DNA from: Propionibacteriaceae bacterium
Lineage (GTDB): Bacteria; Actinomycetota; Actinomycetes; Propionibacteriales; Propionibacteriaceae
DNA length: 47,168 bases
Direction: 5' to 3'
NCBI GenBank assembly: GCA_017882685.1
Contig: JADGPA010000045.1
Span: 1-47,168, forward strand
Shown here: one piece after another, positions 1 to 8,758 of the stretch
Position numbering within the stretch: the stretch's first letter is position 1
Layout: every line of letters starts with the position of its first letter
Notes under the pieces: generated by a model
What the model was told of the DNA's origin: nothing
The model's database searches: none
What the model saw: the letters and a program-made list of their open reading frames with translations, nothing else
Position numbers and translations under genes: made by a program

Positions 1-1180
1 AGACCCGCTCCAGGTACGCCTTGCTCTTCGCGACCTCTGTCTCCAGCGTCCCGATGGTGGCCGCCATCGAATCCAGTGCCTTCAGCTTGAACTGGTCGAT
101 GGAATCCATGGTCTGGTAGATGTTCGCGAACGCTGCCTGCAGCTGCTCCAGCCCGATGGTGGAGGACGCCGCCTGCTCCTGGATCTGCGCCGAGTTCTCC
201 TTCAGCATCTCCGAGGTGCGCTGGATCATTGCCGACGTCGTGGTATTCAGCGCCGTGATCTGGTCGAGCACCAGCTTCTGGTTGCCGAGCGCCTGCGCGA
301 CGATGACGGCCGTCCGCAGCGCGGAGATCGTGGTAGTGGAGGCCCGGTCGACACCCTTGATCAGTTCGACGTTGTTCTTGATGATGATGTCGATCGCGAG
401 GTAGCTCTGGATCGAGACCGCCAGCTGGGTGAGCAGGTCCTGGTGCTTCTGGCGCACGTAGAACAGCACGTCCTGGTTGAGCGCCTTTGCCTTGTCGGGG
501 TCGGACAGCTCGAACTCAGCGATCTGGGCGGCCAGCCTCGCGTCCAGCCGTTCGGCGATGTAGACGTACTGGTTCAGCCGGCCCATCACCGTCCAGAGGT
601 TCTGCTTCTCCATGTTCAGCGCGACGTTGTCCTTGGTGAGCTCGTCCTGGCCCGAGCGCAGCGCATGCAGGATGCCGTTGAGGTGCTGCTGGGAGCTCTG
701 GTACTTGCGGAAGTAGTCCTGCACCGGCTTGCCCACGCCGATGCGGGCGAGGAAGCCCTTGCTACCCCGTGCCCCTGCCGGGTCGAGGTCCTCGACCGTG
801 CGTCGCAGTTCGAGCAGCGTCTTGCCGACCTTCGACGTCTCGGCGAGGCCGCCGGCCTCGATGGCCCGGACCGGGGTCTGCAGCAGGCGGTTGGACGTCT
901 CTGCGGCCTTGCGGATGTCGGAGTCGCCCATGCTGCGCACGGCGTCGGCCTGTGCAGAGAAGGTGGGGGAGTTCTCCTCGCTGGAGTTCAGCGCGGTGAG
1001 GAAGTCGTTGACCTTCGCGTCCAGCACCGGCACCTGGGTGGCCTCGACCTGCGGAGCCATCGACGGCGCCTGCGTGGCGGTCACCGTTGCAGGTGGAGCG
1101 GCAGGGGTGAGGCTCAGCATGTCGGGCGGTGCCAGCTGGACGGCCTGCCCCTGGCTGGACGGCTGCGCGGGTGTGCTCAT
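1..1180 (-). CDS. telA: Toxic anion resistance protein TelA family (3' end outside window)
   Basis: Reading the minus strand from the ATG at 1180 gives an open frame that runs off the left edge after about 393 residues. The protein begins MSTPAQPSSQGQAVQ, has a Pro/Ala/Gln-rich N-terminal stretch of about 50 residues, and then a long soluble helical domain typical of the TelA/KlaA family, with features such as SKVGKTLLELRRTVEDLDP and the conserved stretch VLFYVRQKHQDLLTQLAV followed by NNVELIKGVDRAS. TelA proteins are linked with resistance to tellurite and some membrane-active agents; the biochemical role is unknown. GAGAGG lies 7 nt before the ATG. It is divergent from adnA, with a 163-bp region between them. 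Family assignment is from translated sequence; the missing C-terminus cannot be judged. Confidence 0.88.
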   Translation of the reverse strand, partial: MSTPAQPSSQGQAVQLAPPDMLSLTPAAPPATVTATQAPSMAPQVEATQVPVLDAKVNDFLTALNSSEENSPTFSAQADAVRSMGDSDIRKAAETSNRLLQTPVRAIEAGGLAETSKVGKTLLELRRTVEDLDPAGARGSKGFLARIGVGKPVQDYFRKYQSSQQHLNGILHALRSGQDELTKDNVALNMEKQNLWTVMGRLNQYVYIAERLDARLAAQIAEFELSDPDKAKALNQDVLFYVRQKHQDLLTQLAVSIQSYLAIDIIIKNNVELIKGVDRASTTTISALRTAVIVAQALGNQKLVLDQITALNTTTSAMIQRTSEMLKENSAQIQEQAASSTIGLEQLQAAFANIYQTMDSIDQFKLKALDSMAATIGTLETEVAKSKAYLERV

Positions 1181-1213
1181 CTGATGACCTCTCGACCTTG
1201 GGCGTTGGCCCCC

Positions 1214-1219
1214 AATCTA
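1214..1219 (-). promoter_or_regulatory. Candidate -10 box for telA
   Basis: On the minus strand this reads TAGATT, 33 nt before the telA ATG, which would give a short leader of about 27 nt carrying the GAGAGG ribosome site. No good -35 element is visible. The rest of 1181-1343 is the shared upstream region of telA and adnA; I see no clear adnA promoter in it. Confidence 0.35.
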
Positions 1220-1343
1220 GCCGCACCGACCCACTGCGGCGCCGGTTGTCGGGAGGGTTTTGGCCCCTGTTCCGGGGTGGGCCCGGGGCAACCCCGAGAG
1301 GTGTTGGACACCGATGTCGGTAGGGGGTGATTGCATAGGGGTT

Positions 1344-4300
1344 GTGACCAGCCTGCCGAGCCTCGCTCCAGACCAGGCTGCCGTGTTGGCGAGCTGGGAC
1401 GTCCCTCTGCTCGTGCTGGGCGGGCCGGGCACTGGCAAGACCACCCTTCTCGCGCATGCGGCTGTGGCGCGCAGCACGTCTGGCGACCCGGCGCCGTTGG
1501 TGCTGGCTGCGAGCCGCACCGCAGCCAGTGCCCTGCGAAACACCATCTCTGCCGGCCTGGGTGACGGGTCGTGGCAGCCGGTGGTGACTACTGCGCACGC
1601 CCTGTGCCGCACGATCTGGCAGCGGTTCGCAGGGCGGCCCGACCTGCGCCTGCTTGCCGCTCCCGAGCAGGAGTACCGGGTGCGCGAACTCCTCGCCGTG
1701 TCCGGGGCCACCCATTGGCCGGCAGAGCTGCGGCCCGCGCTGGGTACCCGCGGCTTCGCTGCCCAGGTACGTGCTGCCATCGCCCGCGCTCGGCAGCTGG
1801 GCCTGGAACCTGAGGACCTGGCGGCATTCGGGCAGGAAGCCGACCGTCCGGAGTGGGCAGCCCTGGGCGGCTTTTTCGCCGAGTACCTCGACGTGCTGGA
1901 CGCCGAAGGGGTGCTCGACTACGCAGAGCTGGTGCATCGCGTGCGGCTGCTGCTGACCGAGCCGGCTATTGCCGGGGTGCTGGGTGCCGAGATCGGTGCG
2001 GTGCTGATTGACGACTACACCGAACTCGACCCGGCCCAGATCGCGCTGCTGGCGACTCTCGCCGGCTCCGCGTCCGTGCTGGCCGTCGCCGACCCGGACA
2101 GCATCAGCTCGACCTTCCGCGGCGCACACCCCCGCGCTGTCGCCGACTTCGGGCGCTTCTTCGGACGCCCGGACGCCGCCGTGCGGCGGGCTGAGCTGAC
2201 AACCGGACACCGAAGCGGGCCGGTGATCGCCGACGCACTCGCCGGTGTGCGGGCCCGCCTTCCGCGTCCGGCCGGTGCGGGGCAGCCCGGAATCGTCCCG
2301 GTGGTCGACGGGCCCGGGGAGGTGGCGGTGTTCACGTGCTCGGGGGAGGCCGACCAGGCTGACACCATCGCCGCGGAGATCCGGCGTGCCCGGTTGACGA
2401 CCGGCATCCACTACGGGGATATGGCGGTGCTGTTGCGCTCGGGACGGCGGCAGCTGGGGCCGATCATCCGGTCGCTGGCCGCGGCGGGGATCCCGGTGGA
2501 GGTGGCCGGCGACGAGATCCCGCTGGCGCAGGCGCCATCTGTGCGTCCGCTTCTGCTTGCACTGGCCGTGACCGCAGCTGGCCGGGTGGAGCCGGACGAG
2601 GCCGTTCGGCTGCTCACCTCGCCGCTGGGCGGCTTCGACGCACTCGGCCTGCGGCGGCTGGCGCGGGAGTGGCGGGTCGGTCGGGCCACAACGCCGGCCG
2701 GGCTCCCCGAGCAGCTCGCTGCGGCGATCAACGCCCCGGCCTGGCTGGACGTCGCCGACCCCAGCCCTGTGACTTCGCGGCTGCGCCGGTTGCTGGACGT
2801 GCTGGCCGCCGCCGCCCGACGGGTGCGGGCCGGTGACCCGGTCGACGTGGTGGCATGGACCCTGTGGCAGGGCACCGAATGGCCGCGCCAGTTGGCCAGC
2901 GAGTCGCTGGCAGGGGGAGCGCTCGGCAGCCGTGCAGACGCCGACCTCGACGCGCTCTGCGCGCTGTTCGAGAGCGCTGCGGAGGCCGACCGCCGTGGCG
3001 GGGTGGGTGGTGTCCGCGCCTTCCTCGCCGAGCTCGCGGGCCAGCAGATCCCTGCCGACCGCGAGCGCGAATCCCGGCTGCGCGGGCGCGGCGTCCAGGT
3101 GCTCACCGCGCACCGGGCACGGGGACGCGAATGGGACCTCGTTGTGGTGGCTGGCGTGCAGGAAGGTGTCTGGCCGGTCGGTCGGCGCGTCAGCACGGTT
3201 CTGGAAGCTGCAGCCCTCACGGCCGACGGACTCACCGGGCGGACCGATCACCGCGACCTGCTGGCCGCTGAGCGTCGGCTGCTCCACCTGGCGTGCTCGC
3301 GGGCGAAGCTCCGTCTGGTGGTGACCGCTGCCGCAGGCACGGAGGGGGAGGCCGACTCCCCGTCCCGGTTCCTCGCAGAACTCGGGGTGCCGCTGTCGGC
3401 ACCCGACCGGCACCGGCAACCGCTCACTCTTGCCGCCATGGCCGCAGAGCTCCGTCGGCACGCCACCGCGCCGGGAGCCGCGCCGGAAGTCCGCGCGGCC
3501 GCCGCGGTGGAGCTCGCGCGGCTGGCCGACGCGACCGATGACAGTGGGAAGCACCTGGTGCCCGCAGCCGACCCGTCCACGTGGTGGGGGGTGCGGGAGC
3601 TGACCAGCCGCCCCGAGCCGCTTGGTTCGGGCCGATCGGTGCGACTGAGCCCCAGCCAGGTGAGCGGCATCCTCACCTGCCCCCGTCGCTACTTCCTCGC
3701 CCGGGAGGCGCGCGGGGAGGGTGAGCCGGGGCTCGCGGCTGCGCTGGGGTCATTGATCCACCTGCTGGTGCAGCAAGCCGTCACCGAGGGTTGGGGGCTC
3801 GCAGAGCTGCGCGAACGGCTCAACCAGGTCTGGCACCGGCTCCGGTTCGAGGCGGCGTGGCTGTCGGCCACCGAACGCATCGAGGTCGAGCTGGGCCTTG
3901 CCCGGTTCCTGGCCTGGCGTGAAGCCGCCGCTGCCGACCTGGTTGGGGTCGAGGTGCCGTTCAACCTGGAGCTGGCCGTCGACGACCTCACCGTCGTGCT
4001 GGACGGAAAGGTGGACTGGCTGGAACGCACCCCTGGCGGCCTGAGGGTGGTCGACTTCAAGACTTCCCGGACGGCGCCGACCCGGGCAGCGATCGCCGGC
4101 ATGGAGCAGCTCGGCATCTACCAGCTCGCAGTCGCGTCCGGTGGTTTCGCGGGGCTCGAACCTGACACCGGCACCGCCGGAGCCGCTGCGGTCTACCTGC
4201 GTCTGGCCGGACGACCCGAGGACCTGCCGAAGGAGTTCGACCAGGCCTCGCTGACGTCCACGCCGTACCTGTACGCCGACCCGGAAGAGGAGCGCTATCC

Positions 4301-4445
4301 GACCTGGGTGCACCAGCGGGTGGCGCTGGCCGCCGGCGTGGTGGCCGAGGGCAGCTACCCGGCGACGCCGGGGCCGCACTGCCGCACGTGCCCCTTCGCC
4401 AACAGCTGTCCGGCGTCCGGCCGGGGCGGGCACGTGCTGCGATGA
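1344..4445 (+). CDS. adnA: AdnA, subunit of the AdnAB helicase-nuclease
   Basis: AdnAB is the actinobacterial heterodimer that resects double-strand breaks for RecA-dependent repair. The protein (1033 aa from GTG 1344) has an SF1 motor with Walker A GGPGTGKT at about 26-33, then a UvrD/Rep-like C-lobe (QVLTAHRARGREWDLVVVAG), then a RecB-like nuclease with VVDFKTS. A lone Cys (TCPRRYFLAR) before the nuclease and three C-terminal Cys (HCRTCPFANSCP) match the Fe-S staple of AddB/AdnA proteins. Motif II reads IDDYTELDPAQ rather than DExQD, and motif III is VADPDSISSTFRGA without the usual Gln, so this motor is probably weak or dead, as described for mycobacterial AdnA. The start is uncertain: ATG 1314 is an in-frame alternative. 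It overlaps adnB by 4 bp (ATGA), so co-translation is likely. Confidence 0.93.
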   Translation: MTSLPSLAPDQAAVLASWDVPLLVLGGPGTGKTTLLAHAAVARSTSGDPAPLVLAASRTAASALRNTISAGLGDGSWQPVVTTAHALCRTIWQRFAGRPDLRLLAAPEQEYRVRELLAVSGATHWPAELRPALGTRGFAAQVRAAIARARQLGLEPEDLAAFGQEADRPEWAALGGFFAEYLDVLDAEGVLDYAELVHRVRLLLTEPAIAGVLGAEIGAVLIDDYTELDPAQIALLATLAGSASVLAVADPDSISSTFRGAHPRAVADFGRFFGRPDAAVRRAELTTGHRSGPVIADALAGVRARLPRPAGAGQPGIVPVVDGPGEVAVFTCSGEADQADTIAAEIRRARLTTGIHYGDMAVLLRSGRRQLGPIIRSLAAAGIPVEVAGDEIPLAQAPSVRPLLLALAVTAAGRVEPDEAVRLLTSPLGGFDALGLRRLAREWRVGRATTPAGLPEQLAAAINAPAWLDVADPSPVTSRLRRLLDVLAAAARRVRAGDPVDVVAWTLWQGTEWPRQLASESLAGGALGSRADADLDALCALFESAAEADRRGGVGGVRAFLAELAGQQIPADRERESRLRGRGVQVLTAHRARGREWDLVVVAGVQEGVWPVGRRVSTVLEAAALTADGLTGRTDHRDLLAAERRLLHLACSRAKLRLVVTAAAGTEGEADSPSRFLAELGVPLSAPDRHRQPLTLAAMAAELRRHATAPGAAPEVRAAAAVELARLADATDDSGKHLVPAADPSTWWGVRELTSRPEPLGSGRSVRLSPSQVSGILTCPRRYFLAREARGEGEPGLAAALGSLIHLLVQQAVTEGWGLAELRERLNQVWHRLRFEAAWLSATERIEVELGLARFLAWREAAAADLVGVEVPFNLELAVDDLTVVLDGKVDWLERTPGGLRVVDFKTSRTAPTRAAIAGMEQLGIYQLAVASGGFAGLEPDTGTAGAAAVYLRLAGRPEDLPKEFDQASLTSTPYLYADPEEERYPTWVHQRVALAAGVVAEGSYPATPGPHCRTCPFANSCPASGRGGHVLR

Positions 4446-7400
4446 GGTTCGCCGAACCGGCACAGCTCAGCCGTGCACTGGACATCGACTTCTCCGACCA
4501 GCAAATCGCCGCCATCACCGCGCCGCTCGAACCGGCGGTGATCATCGCCGGCGCCGGCTCGGGCAAGACCACGGTGATGGCAGCAAGGGTGGTGTGGCTG
4601 GTCGGGTCCGGACAGGTTCTGCCGGAACAGGTGCTGGGACTCACGTTCACGCGCAAGGCGGCCGGTGAACTCGGCAGCCGCGTACGGCAGGCGCTGCATC
4701 GGGCCGGGGTGCTGTCCACCGACCAGGAGGCCGGTGAAGAGCTGATCCTCACTTACGACGCCTTCGCGGGACGCCTGGTGTCCGAGCACGGGCTGCGGCT
4801 AGGCATCGAGGGCGACTCCCGGCTGATCACCGGCGCTGCCCGGTTCCGCCTCGCCGCGCGGGTCGTGGCCGACACCCCGGGCCTGCGGTACCTCTCCCGC
4901 CTGCGGCCGGCGGCGGTGACGCAACGGCTCCTGGAGTTGTCCGGCGAGCTCCGCTCCCACCTCGTCGACCCGCTGGCGCTCGCCGACCAGGCGGAGACCT
5001 TCGACGCCGCGCTGAGCGCCGCACCCCGCAACCCGCGCGGGCAGGTCTACCAGGCCCTGCAGACCGCCCGCGCTGCCGCGTCCGAGCGACTGGAGCTCGC
5101 CACCCTCGTGGTGCGCTACGAGGAGTTGAAGGCCGACCTCGGCTACGTCGAGTTCGCCGACCAGATGGCTGCGGCCGCCCGGCTGGCGACGGAGGTGCCC
5201 GCCGTCCCCGCGGCGCTGCGTTCGGAGTTCGCTGTGGTGCTCCTGGATGAGTATCAGGACACCTCGGCAGCGCAGGCCACGCTGCTGCGCGGGCTGTTCT
5301 CGGGGCCTGACCCGGCGTCGGGACGCGGGCACCCGGTCACGGCGGTCGGAGACCCGTGCCAGGCCATCTACGGCTGGCGGGGGGCCGCGGCCAGCAACAT
5401 CCTCGATTTCGCCCGTCACTTCCCGACCATGGACGGGGAGCCCGCCACGGGCTACGCACTCACGGTCAACCGGCGCAGCGGGCAGCGGGTGCTCGACGCA
5501 GCCAACGACCTGGCCGGGACCGTGCGCGGCGAGCCGGCGCTGGTGGCCCACGGGCTCGACCTCGACCTGGTGGCGCCGCCCGGCACCCCGCCGGGACGGG
5601 TGGAGGCGGCCGGCTACGCCACGTGGCCCCACGAAGTGGCCTCCATCGCCGATCGGACGGCTGAACTGCACGCCACCGGGGCGGTCACCGCATGGTCCGA
5701 CATTGCCGTCCTTGCGCGGCGCAACAGCCAGGTCGCCGACGTGTACGCCGAGCTCATGTCCCGGGACATCCCGGCAGAGATCGTCGGGCTGGGCGGACTG
5801 CTCGAGCTGCCGGCCATCGCAGACGTGGTCGCGACCCTCACCCTGCTGGACGATGCGACGGCAAACCCGTCAGTGCTGCGGCTGCTGACCTCACCCCGCT
5901 GGGCGATCGGCATCCCCGACCTGGCCATGCTGGGGCGGCGGGCACGGGAACTGTCGGCTGCCCGGCGTCCCGAGGGCGACGGCGGCACGCAGAGCGACCT
6001 GGAAGCCGTGCTCTCCGGCTCGGACCCCGCGTCTGTGCCCAGCCTGCTCGAGGCCGTCGCCGATCCCGGCCCGCTGTCCTACTCCGGTGATGCGCGGCGT
6101 CGATTCTCGGCGTTCGCGGGCGAGCTGGGCTTGTTGCGGCGTCACGCGGGTGATGCGGTGACCGAGCTGGTGCAGCGGGTGGTGTCCGTATTGGGTCTTG
6201 CCGTGGAGCTTGAGGCGGTCGGCCCTGGGGGCAGCGCGCCGCTGGCCACGTTCGTGCAGGCGGTGGCCGACTACACCGACATCGACGCTGACGCGTCCCT
6301 TGCCGGTCTGCTGGCCTACCTCGAGGCCGAACGGGAGTACGGCACCGGCCTGGAGCAGGCAGTGGTGTCGGCGGCGGACTCGGTGAAGGTGCTCACCGTC
6401 CACAAGGCCAAGGGGCTGGAGTGGGACGTGGTGTTCGTGCCCGGCCTTGCCGCCGACGTGTTCCCGACTGATCGGGTCACCGGCAACTGGCTGCGCAACG
6501 CGTCCTCGCTGCCGTATCCCTTGCGGGGGGACGCGTCGGCCCTGCCGCAACTGGGACGGGTGGACAACACCCAGATGACGGCGTTCGCGTCGGCGCTCAC
6601 TGCGCAGCAGCGGCTCAGCGAGGACCGGCTGGCCTATGTCGCGGTGACGCGGGCCCGGCAGTTGCTCCTGGTGAGCACCCACACCTGGGGCCCTGGGTTG
6701 GCGAAGCCGCGCGACCCGTCGGACTATTTCGTCACGGTCGTCGCGCATGCGCAACGAGTCACCGATGCGGTGGCCGTGCCGGACACGAACCCGCTGCTGG
6801 GCGAGGCAGCGACCACTTCCTGGCCTGCCGTGGGCGACACGGTGGCGTGGACGGTTCGCCGTGAGGCCGCGGCGTTCGTGCGAGACGCCCGCGCTGCTGC
6901 CCGCGACGGCGACTACCCCGAGGTTGCCGGGCTCAGCCTAGATCAGACGGAGCTCGTCGAGCATTGGCGTGAACTCTCTGCAGGGCTGATCGCTGCCGAA
7001 CTGGAGACGGTGCGCGAGCGCAACGCGGGACGGCTGCCCGACTACCTTTCTGTGACCGGCCTGGGCCGCCTGGCACGGGATCCTTCGGGGTATGCGGCCG
7101 AGCTGCGACGACCGATGCCGCGGCTGGTCAGCGAGGCGCAGCGGTGGGGCATCGGGTTCCACCAGTGGCTTGAAGACCGGTTCCGCGGGCAGTCCCCGTT
7201 GCTGGACGGCGACGACGGTGAGGTGACCGGCGTCGACTTCGAGCAGTTGCGCGCGGGCTTCGAGGCTGGGCCGTACGCGACCGCGGTGCCGCTGGCGGTG
7301 GAGACCCCGTTCACGCTCGTGCTGGGCGGACGCCTGGTGCGTGGGCGGATCGATGCGGTGTTCACGGCTGTGGATGGACGGGCTCAGGTGGTCGACTGGA

Positions 7401-7612
7401 AGACCGGAGACGCCCGCCGAGCCGACCCGCTGCAGCTGGCCTGTTACCGGTTGGCGTGGGCGGAGCTCAACGGGCTGGACGTGGCCGAAGTTGACGCAGT
7501 CTTCTACGACCTGCGGGCCGCCGAAGTGCTGCGACCGGCGGACCTGCCGAACCGGGCAGGGCTGGAGGCGCTGCTGGTGGCGGTTCCGGGCTCGGTTAGC
7601 CTTGCGCAGTGA
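4442..7612 (+). CDS. adnB: AdnB, leading motor and nuclease subunit of AdnAB
   Basis: The 1056-aa protein carries a complete SF1A helicase set: GAGSGKT at about 37-43, motif II LLDEYQDTSAAQ, motif III GDPCQAIYGWRGAA, motif V VLTVHKAKGLEWDVVF and motif VI AYVAVTRARQ. Near the C-terminus is a RecB-family nuclease (GRIDAVF, then QVVDWKTGD). Unlike AdnA it has no C-terminal cysteine cluster, as expected for the subunit lacking the Fe-S domain. In mycobacteria AdnB is the motor that drives translocation of the heterodimer; with the degraded AdnA motif II the same division of labour is expected here. The ATG at 4442 overlaps the adnA stop as ATGA. The end overlaps nudC by 4 bp. The length fits the family (about 1050-1100 aa). 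Confidence 0.95.
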   Translation: MRFAEPAQLSRALDIDFSDQQIAAITAPLEPAVIIAGAGSGKTTVMAARVVWLVGSGQVLPEQVLGLTFTRKAAGELGSRVRQALHRAGVLSTDQEAGEELILTYDAFAGRLVSEHGLRLGIEGDSRLITGAARFRLAARVVADTPGLRYLSRLRPAAVTQRLLELSGELRSHLVDPLALADQAETFDAALSAAPRNPRGQVYQALQTARAAASERLELATLVVRYEELKADLGYVEFADQMAAAARLATEVPAVPAALRSEFAVVLLDEYQDTSAAQATLLRGLFSGPDPASGRGHPVTAVGDPCQAIYGWRGAAASNILDFARHFPTMDGEPATGYALTVNRRSGQRVLDAANDLAGTVRGEPALVAHGLDLDLVAPPGTPPGRVEAAGYATWPHEVASIADRTAELHATGAVTAWSDIAVLARRNSQVADVYAELMSRDIPAEIVGLGGLLELPAIADVVATLTLLDDATANPSVLRLLTSPRWAIGIPDLAMLGRRARELSAARRPEGDGGTQSDLEAVLSGSDPASVPSLLEAVADPGPLSYSGDARRRFSAFAGELGLLRRHAGDAVTELVQRVVSVLGLAVELEAVGPGGSAPLATFVQAVADYTDIDADASLAGLLAYLEAEREYGTGLEQAVVSAADSVKVLTVHKAKGLEWDVVFVPGLAADVFPTDRVTGNWLRNASSLPYPLRGDASALPQLGRVDNTQMTAFASALTAQQRLSEDRLAYVAVTRARQLLLVSTHTWGPGLAKPRDPSDYFVTVVAHAQRVTDAVAVPDTNPLLGEAATTSWPAVGDTVAWTVRREAAAFVRDARAAARDGDYPEVAGLSLDQTELVEHWRELSAGLIAAELETVRERNAGRLPDYLSVTGLGRLARDPSGYAAELRRPMPRLVSEAQRWGIGFHQWLEDRFRGQSPLLDGDDGEVTGVDFEQLRAGFEAGPYATAVPLAVETPFTLVLGGRLVRGRIDAVFTAVDGRAQVVDWKTGDARRADPLQLACYRLAWAELNGLDVAEVDAVFYDLRAAEVLRPADLPNRAGLEALLVAVPGSVSLAQ

Positions 7613-8481
7613 TCGACTGGCGGAACGGGAGTGACCTGGATCGGGTCGCAGAACAGCGCACCGACCCCGAGTGGGTGCTGGCAGCCTGGGCGAACCCCGA
7701 CGCGGTCCTGCTGAGGGTGGGCGACGCCAGTGTCGAGACGGGTGTGGACGGCGCGTTGCTCACGCGTCGCGTCGAGGCCGACTTCGATCCCGAACTGCAC
7801 TACCTCCTGGGCCGCATCGAGGGGCGGCCGTGGTTCGCCACGCGCGTCGATGCCGAGGAGGAGCTGACGGCGCTTCGTTCGCTGATGGACGGCTTGCCGG
7901 CGGCAGGGCTCGAGGCGGCTTTCACCGCTGTCGGGCTCGCCACCTGGCATGCCGTCAGCGGATTCTGCCCGCGCTGCGGTGCTCCTACCCGGGCCGTCCA
8001 CGGCGGGCAGTCGCGGAGGTGCACGGCGTGCGGTCTTGAGCTGTACCCGCGCACCGATCCCGCCGTGATCGTCGCGATCGTGGATCCGGAGAACCGGCTG
8101 CTGCTGGGCCGGCAGCCGAGCTGGGCGCCGGGGCGGTACTCGGTGTTCGCCGGTTTCGTCGAGATGGGGGAGTCGCTCGAGCAGACTGTGCACCGGGAGA
8201 TGGCCGAAGAGGTCGGACTGGAACTCACCGGCGTCACTTACCTGGGTTCGCAGCCCTGGCCGTTCCCGCGGTCGCTGATGGTGGGTTTCCTCGCGCACAC
8301 CACACGGGACGAGCCGGTGCCGGCCGTCGGCGAGATTGAACTGGCCCGCTGGTTCACCCACGAACAGCTGGTCGCGGCGATGGCCGCCGGGGACGTGGTC
8401 CTGCCGCCACACACCTCGATCGCCCGAAGAATGATCGAGTCATGGCTCGACGGGAACCTCGCGCAGCCAACCGCTGGTTGA
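7609..8481 (+). CDS. nudC: NAD(+)/NADH diphosphatase NudC (Nudix hydrolase)
   Basis: NudC splits NAD(H) to NMN(H) and AMP and can remove NAD caps from RNA. The 290-aa protein has the family's order: an N-terminal regulatory domain, a zinc ribbon (Cys120, 123, 138, 141: CPRCG and CTACG), then a Nudix box at about 182-204 with the signature GESLEQTVHREMAEEVG, followed by the NudC-specific SQPWPFPRS at about 214-222. It begins with a GTG that overlaps the adnB stop (GTGA), so it is the third gene of the adnAB operon. nudC next to adnAB/uvrD2 is also the mycobacterial order. The stop codon falls within a short dispersed repeat (GGTTGAGCCTGTCGAGAGCC). Confidence 0.95.
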   Translation: MIDWRNGSDLDRVAEQRTDPEWVLAAWANPDAVLLRVGDASVETGVDGALLTRRVEADFDPELHYLLGRIEGRPWFATRVDAEEELTALRSLMDGLPAAGLEAAFTAVGLATWHAVSGFCPRCGAPTRAVHGGQSRRCTACGLELYPRTDPAVIVAIVDPENRLLLGRQPSWAPGRYSVFAGFVEMGESLEQTVHREMAEEVGLELTGVTYLGSQPWPFPRSLMVGFLAHTTRDEPVPAVGEIELARWFTHEQLVAAMAAGDVVLPPHTSIARRMIESWLDGNLAQPTAG

Positions 8482-8495
8482 GCCTGTCGAGAGCC
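8476..8495. repeat. Dispersed short repeat, copy 1 (TGAGCCTGTCGA core)
   Basis: GGTTGAGCCTGTCGAGAGCC. A second, closely similar copy lies at 38400-38418. In both places the TGA of the repeat is the stop codon of the preceding gene (here nudC). Sequences with the core TGAGCCTGTCGA are known to me as abundant dispersed repeats in several high-GC actinobacteria. Confidence 0.6.
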
Positions 8496-8566
8496 AGATC
8501 GGGGAACCAGGTTCTGGAGGGCGTCTCGGATACGCCAAATTGCTTACGGGCACCTCCCCGGACTGA

Positions 8567-8595
8567 TTGAATGTGCGCTCCATTCGATTCATCAT
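8567..8595 (+). promoter_or_regulatory. Candidate sigma-70-type promoter in the nudC-methyltransferase gap
   Basis: TTGAAT (8567-8572), a 17-nt spacer and CATCAT (8590-8595), four of six consensus matches in each box, in a stretch that is less GC-rich than its surroundings. It would transcribe to the right into the small frame at 8607. Confidence 0.35.
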
Positions 8596-8606
8596 CTGGG
8601 GGAATA

Positions 8607-8696
8607 ATGAGAGCGCCCGGGGGCTCGTCGCAGGACTTGTGCACCACGGCGGTCAAGACTTCGGTCCCGACCGTGAAGGTCCTCGCAGCCGCCTGA
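8607..8696 (+). CDS. Possible 29-aa small protein
   Basis: ATG at 8607 is preceded by TGGGGGAATA, a weak purine-rich ribosome site, and by the promoter-like pair at 8567-8595. The frame gives MRAPGGSSQDLCTTAVKTSV and ends with an Ala-rich tail (VLAAA, stop TGA at 8694). I recognise no family and there is no hydrophobic segment. The evidence is positional only: promoter, ribosome site and ATG are in register within a gap of 277 bp. It may equally be an untranslated transcript or a gene remnant. Confidence 0.25.
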   Translation: MRAPGGSSQDLCTTAVKTSVPTVKVLAAA

Positions 8697-8718
8697 GGAT
8701 CGTTATCGACCACGTTGG

Positions 8719-8742
8719 GCCCGGCGGGACATCCCGTCGGGC
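8719..8742 (-). terminator. Hairpin downstream of the methyltransferase gene
   Basis: Arms GCCCGGCGGGA and TCCCGTCGGGC pair at 10 of 11 positions around a minimal loop, 16 nt past the stop codon of the minus-strand methyltransferase gene. No T-tract follows, as is common in high-GC actinobacteria. Confidence 0.55.
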
Positions 8743-8758
8743 TCGACGCATTCCCGGG

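Noticed and set aside
762-3554. Very long open frame on the minus strand opposite adnA
   Set aside because: It is antisense to adnA, has Arg/Pro/Gly-rich composition without domains, and adnA has unmistakable helicase and nuclease motifs. Long shadow frames are usual at this GC content.
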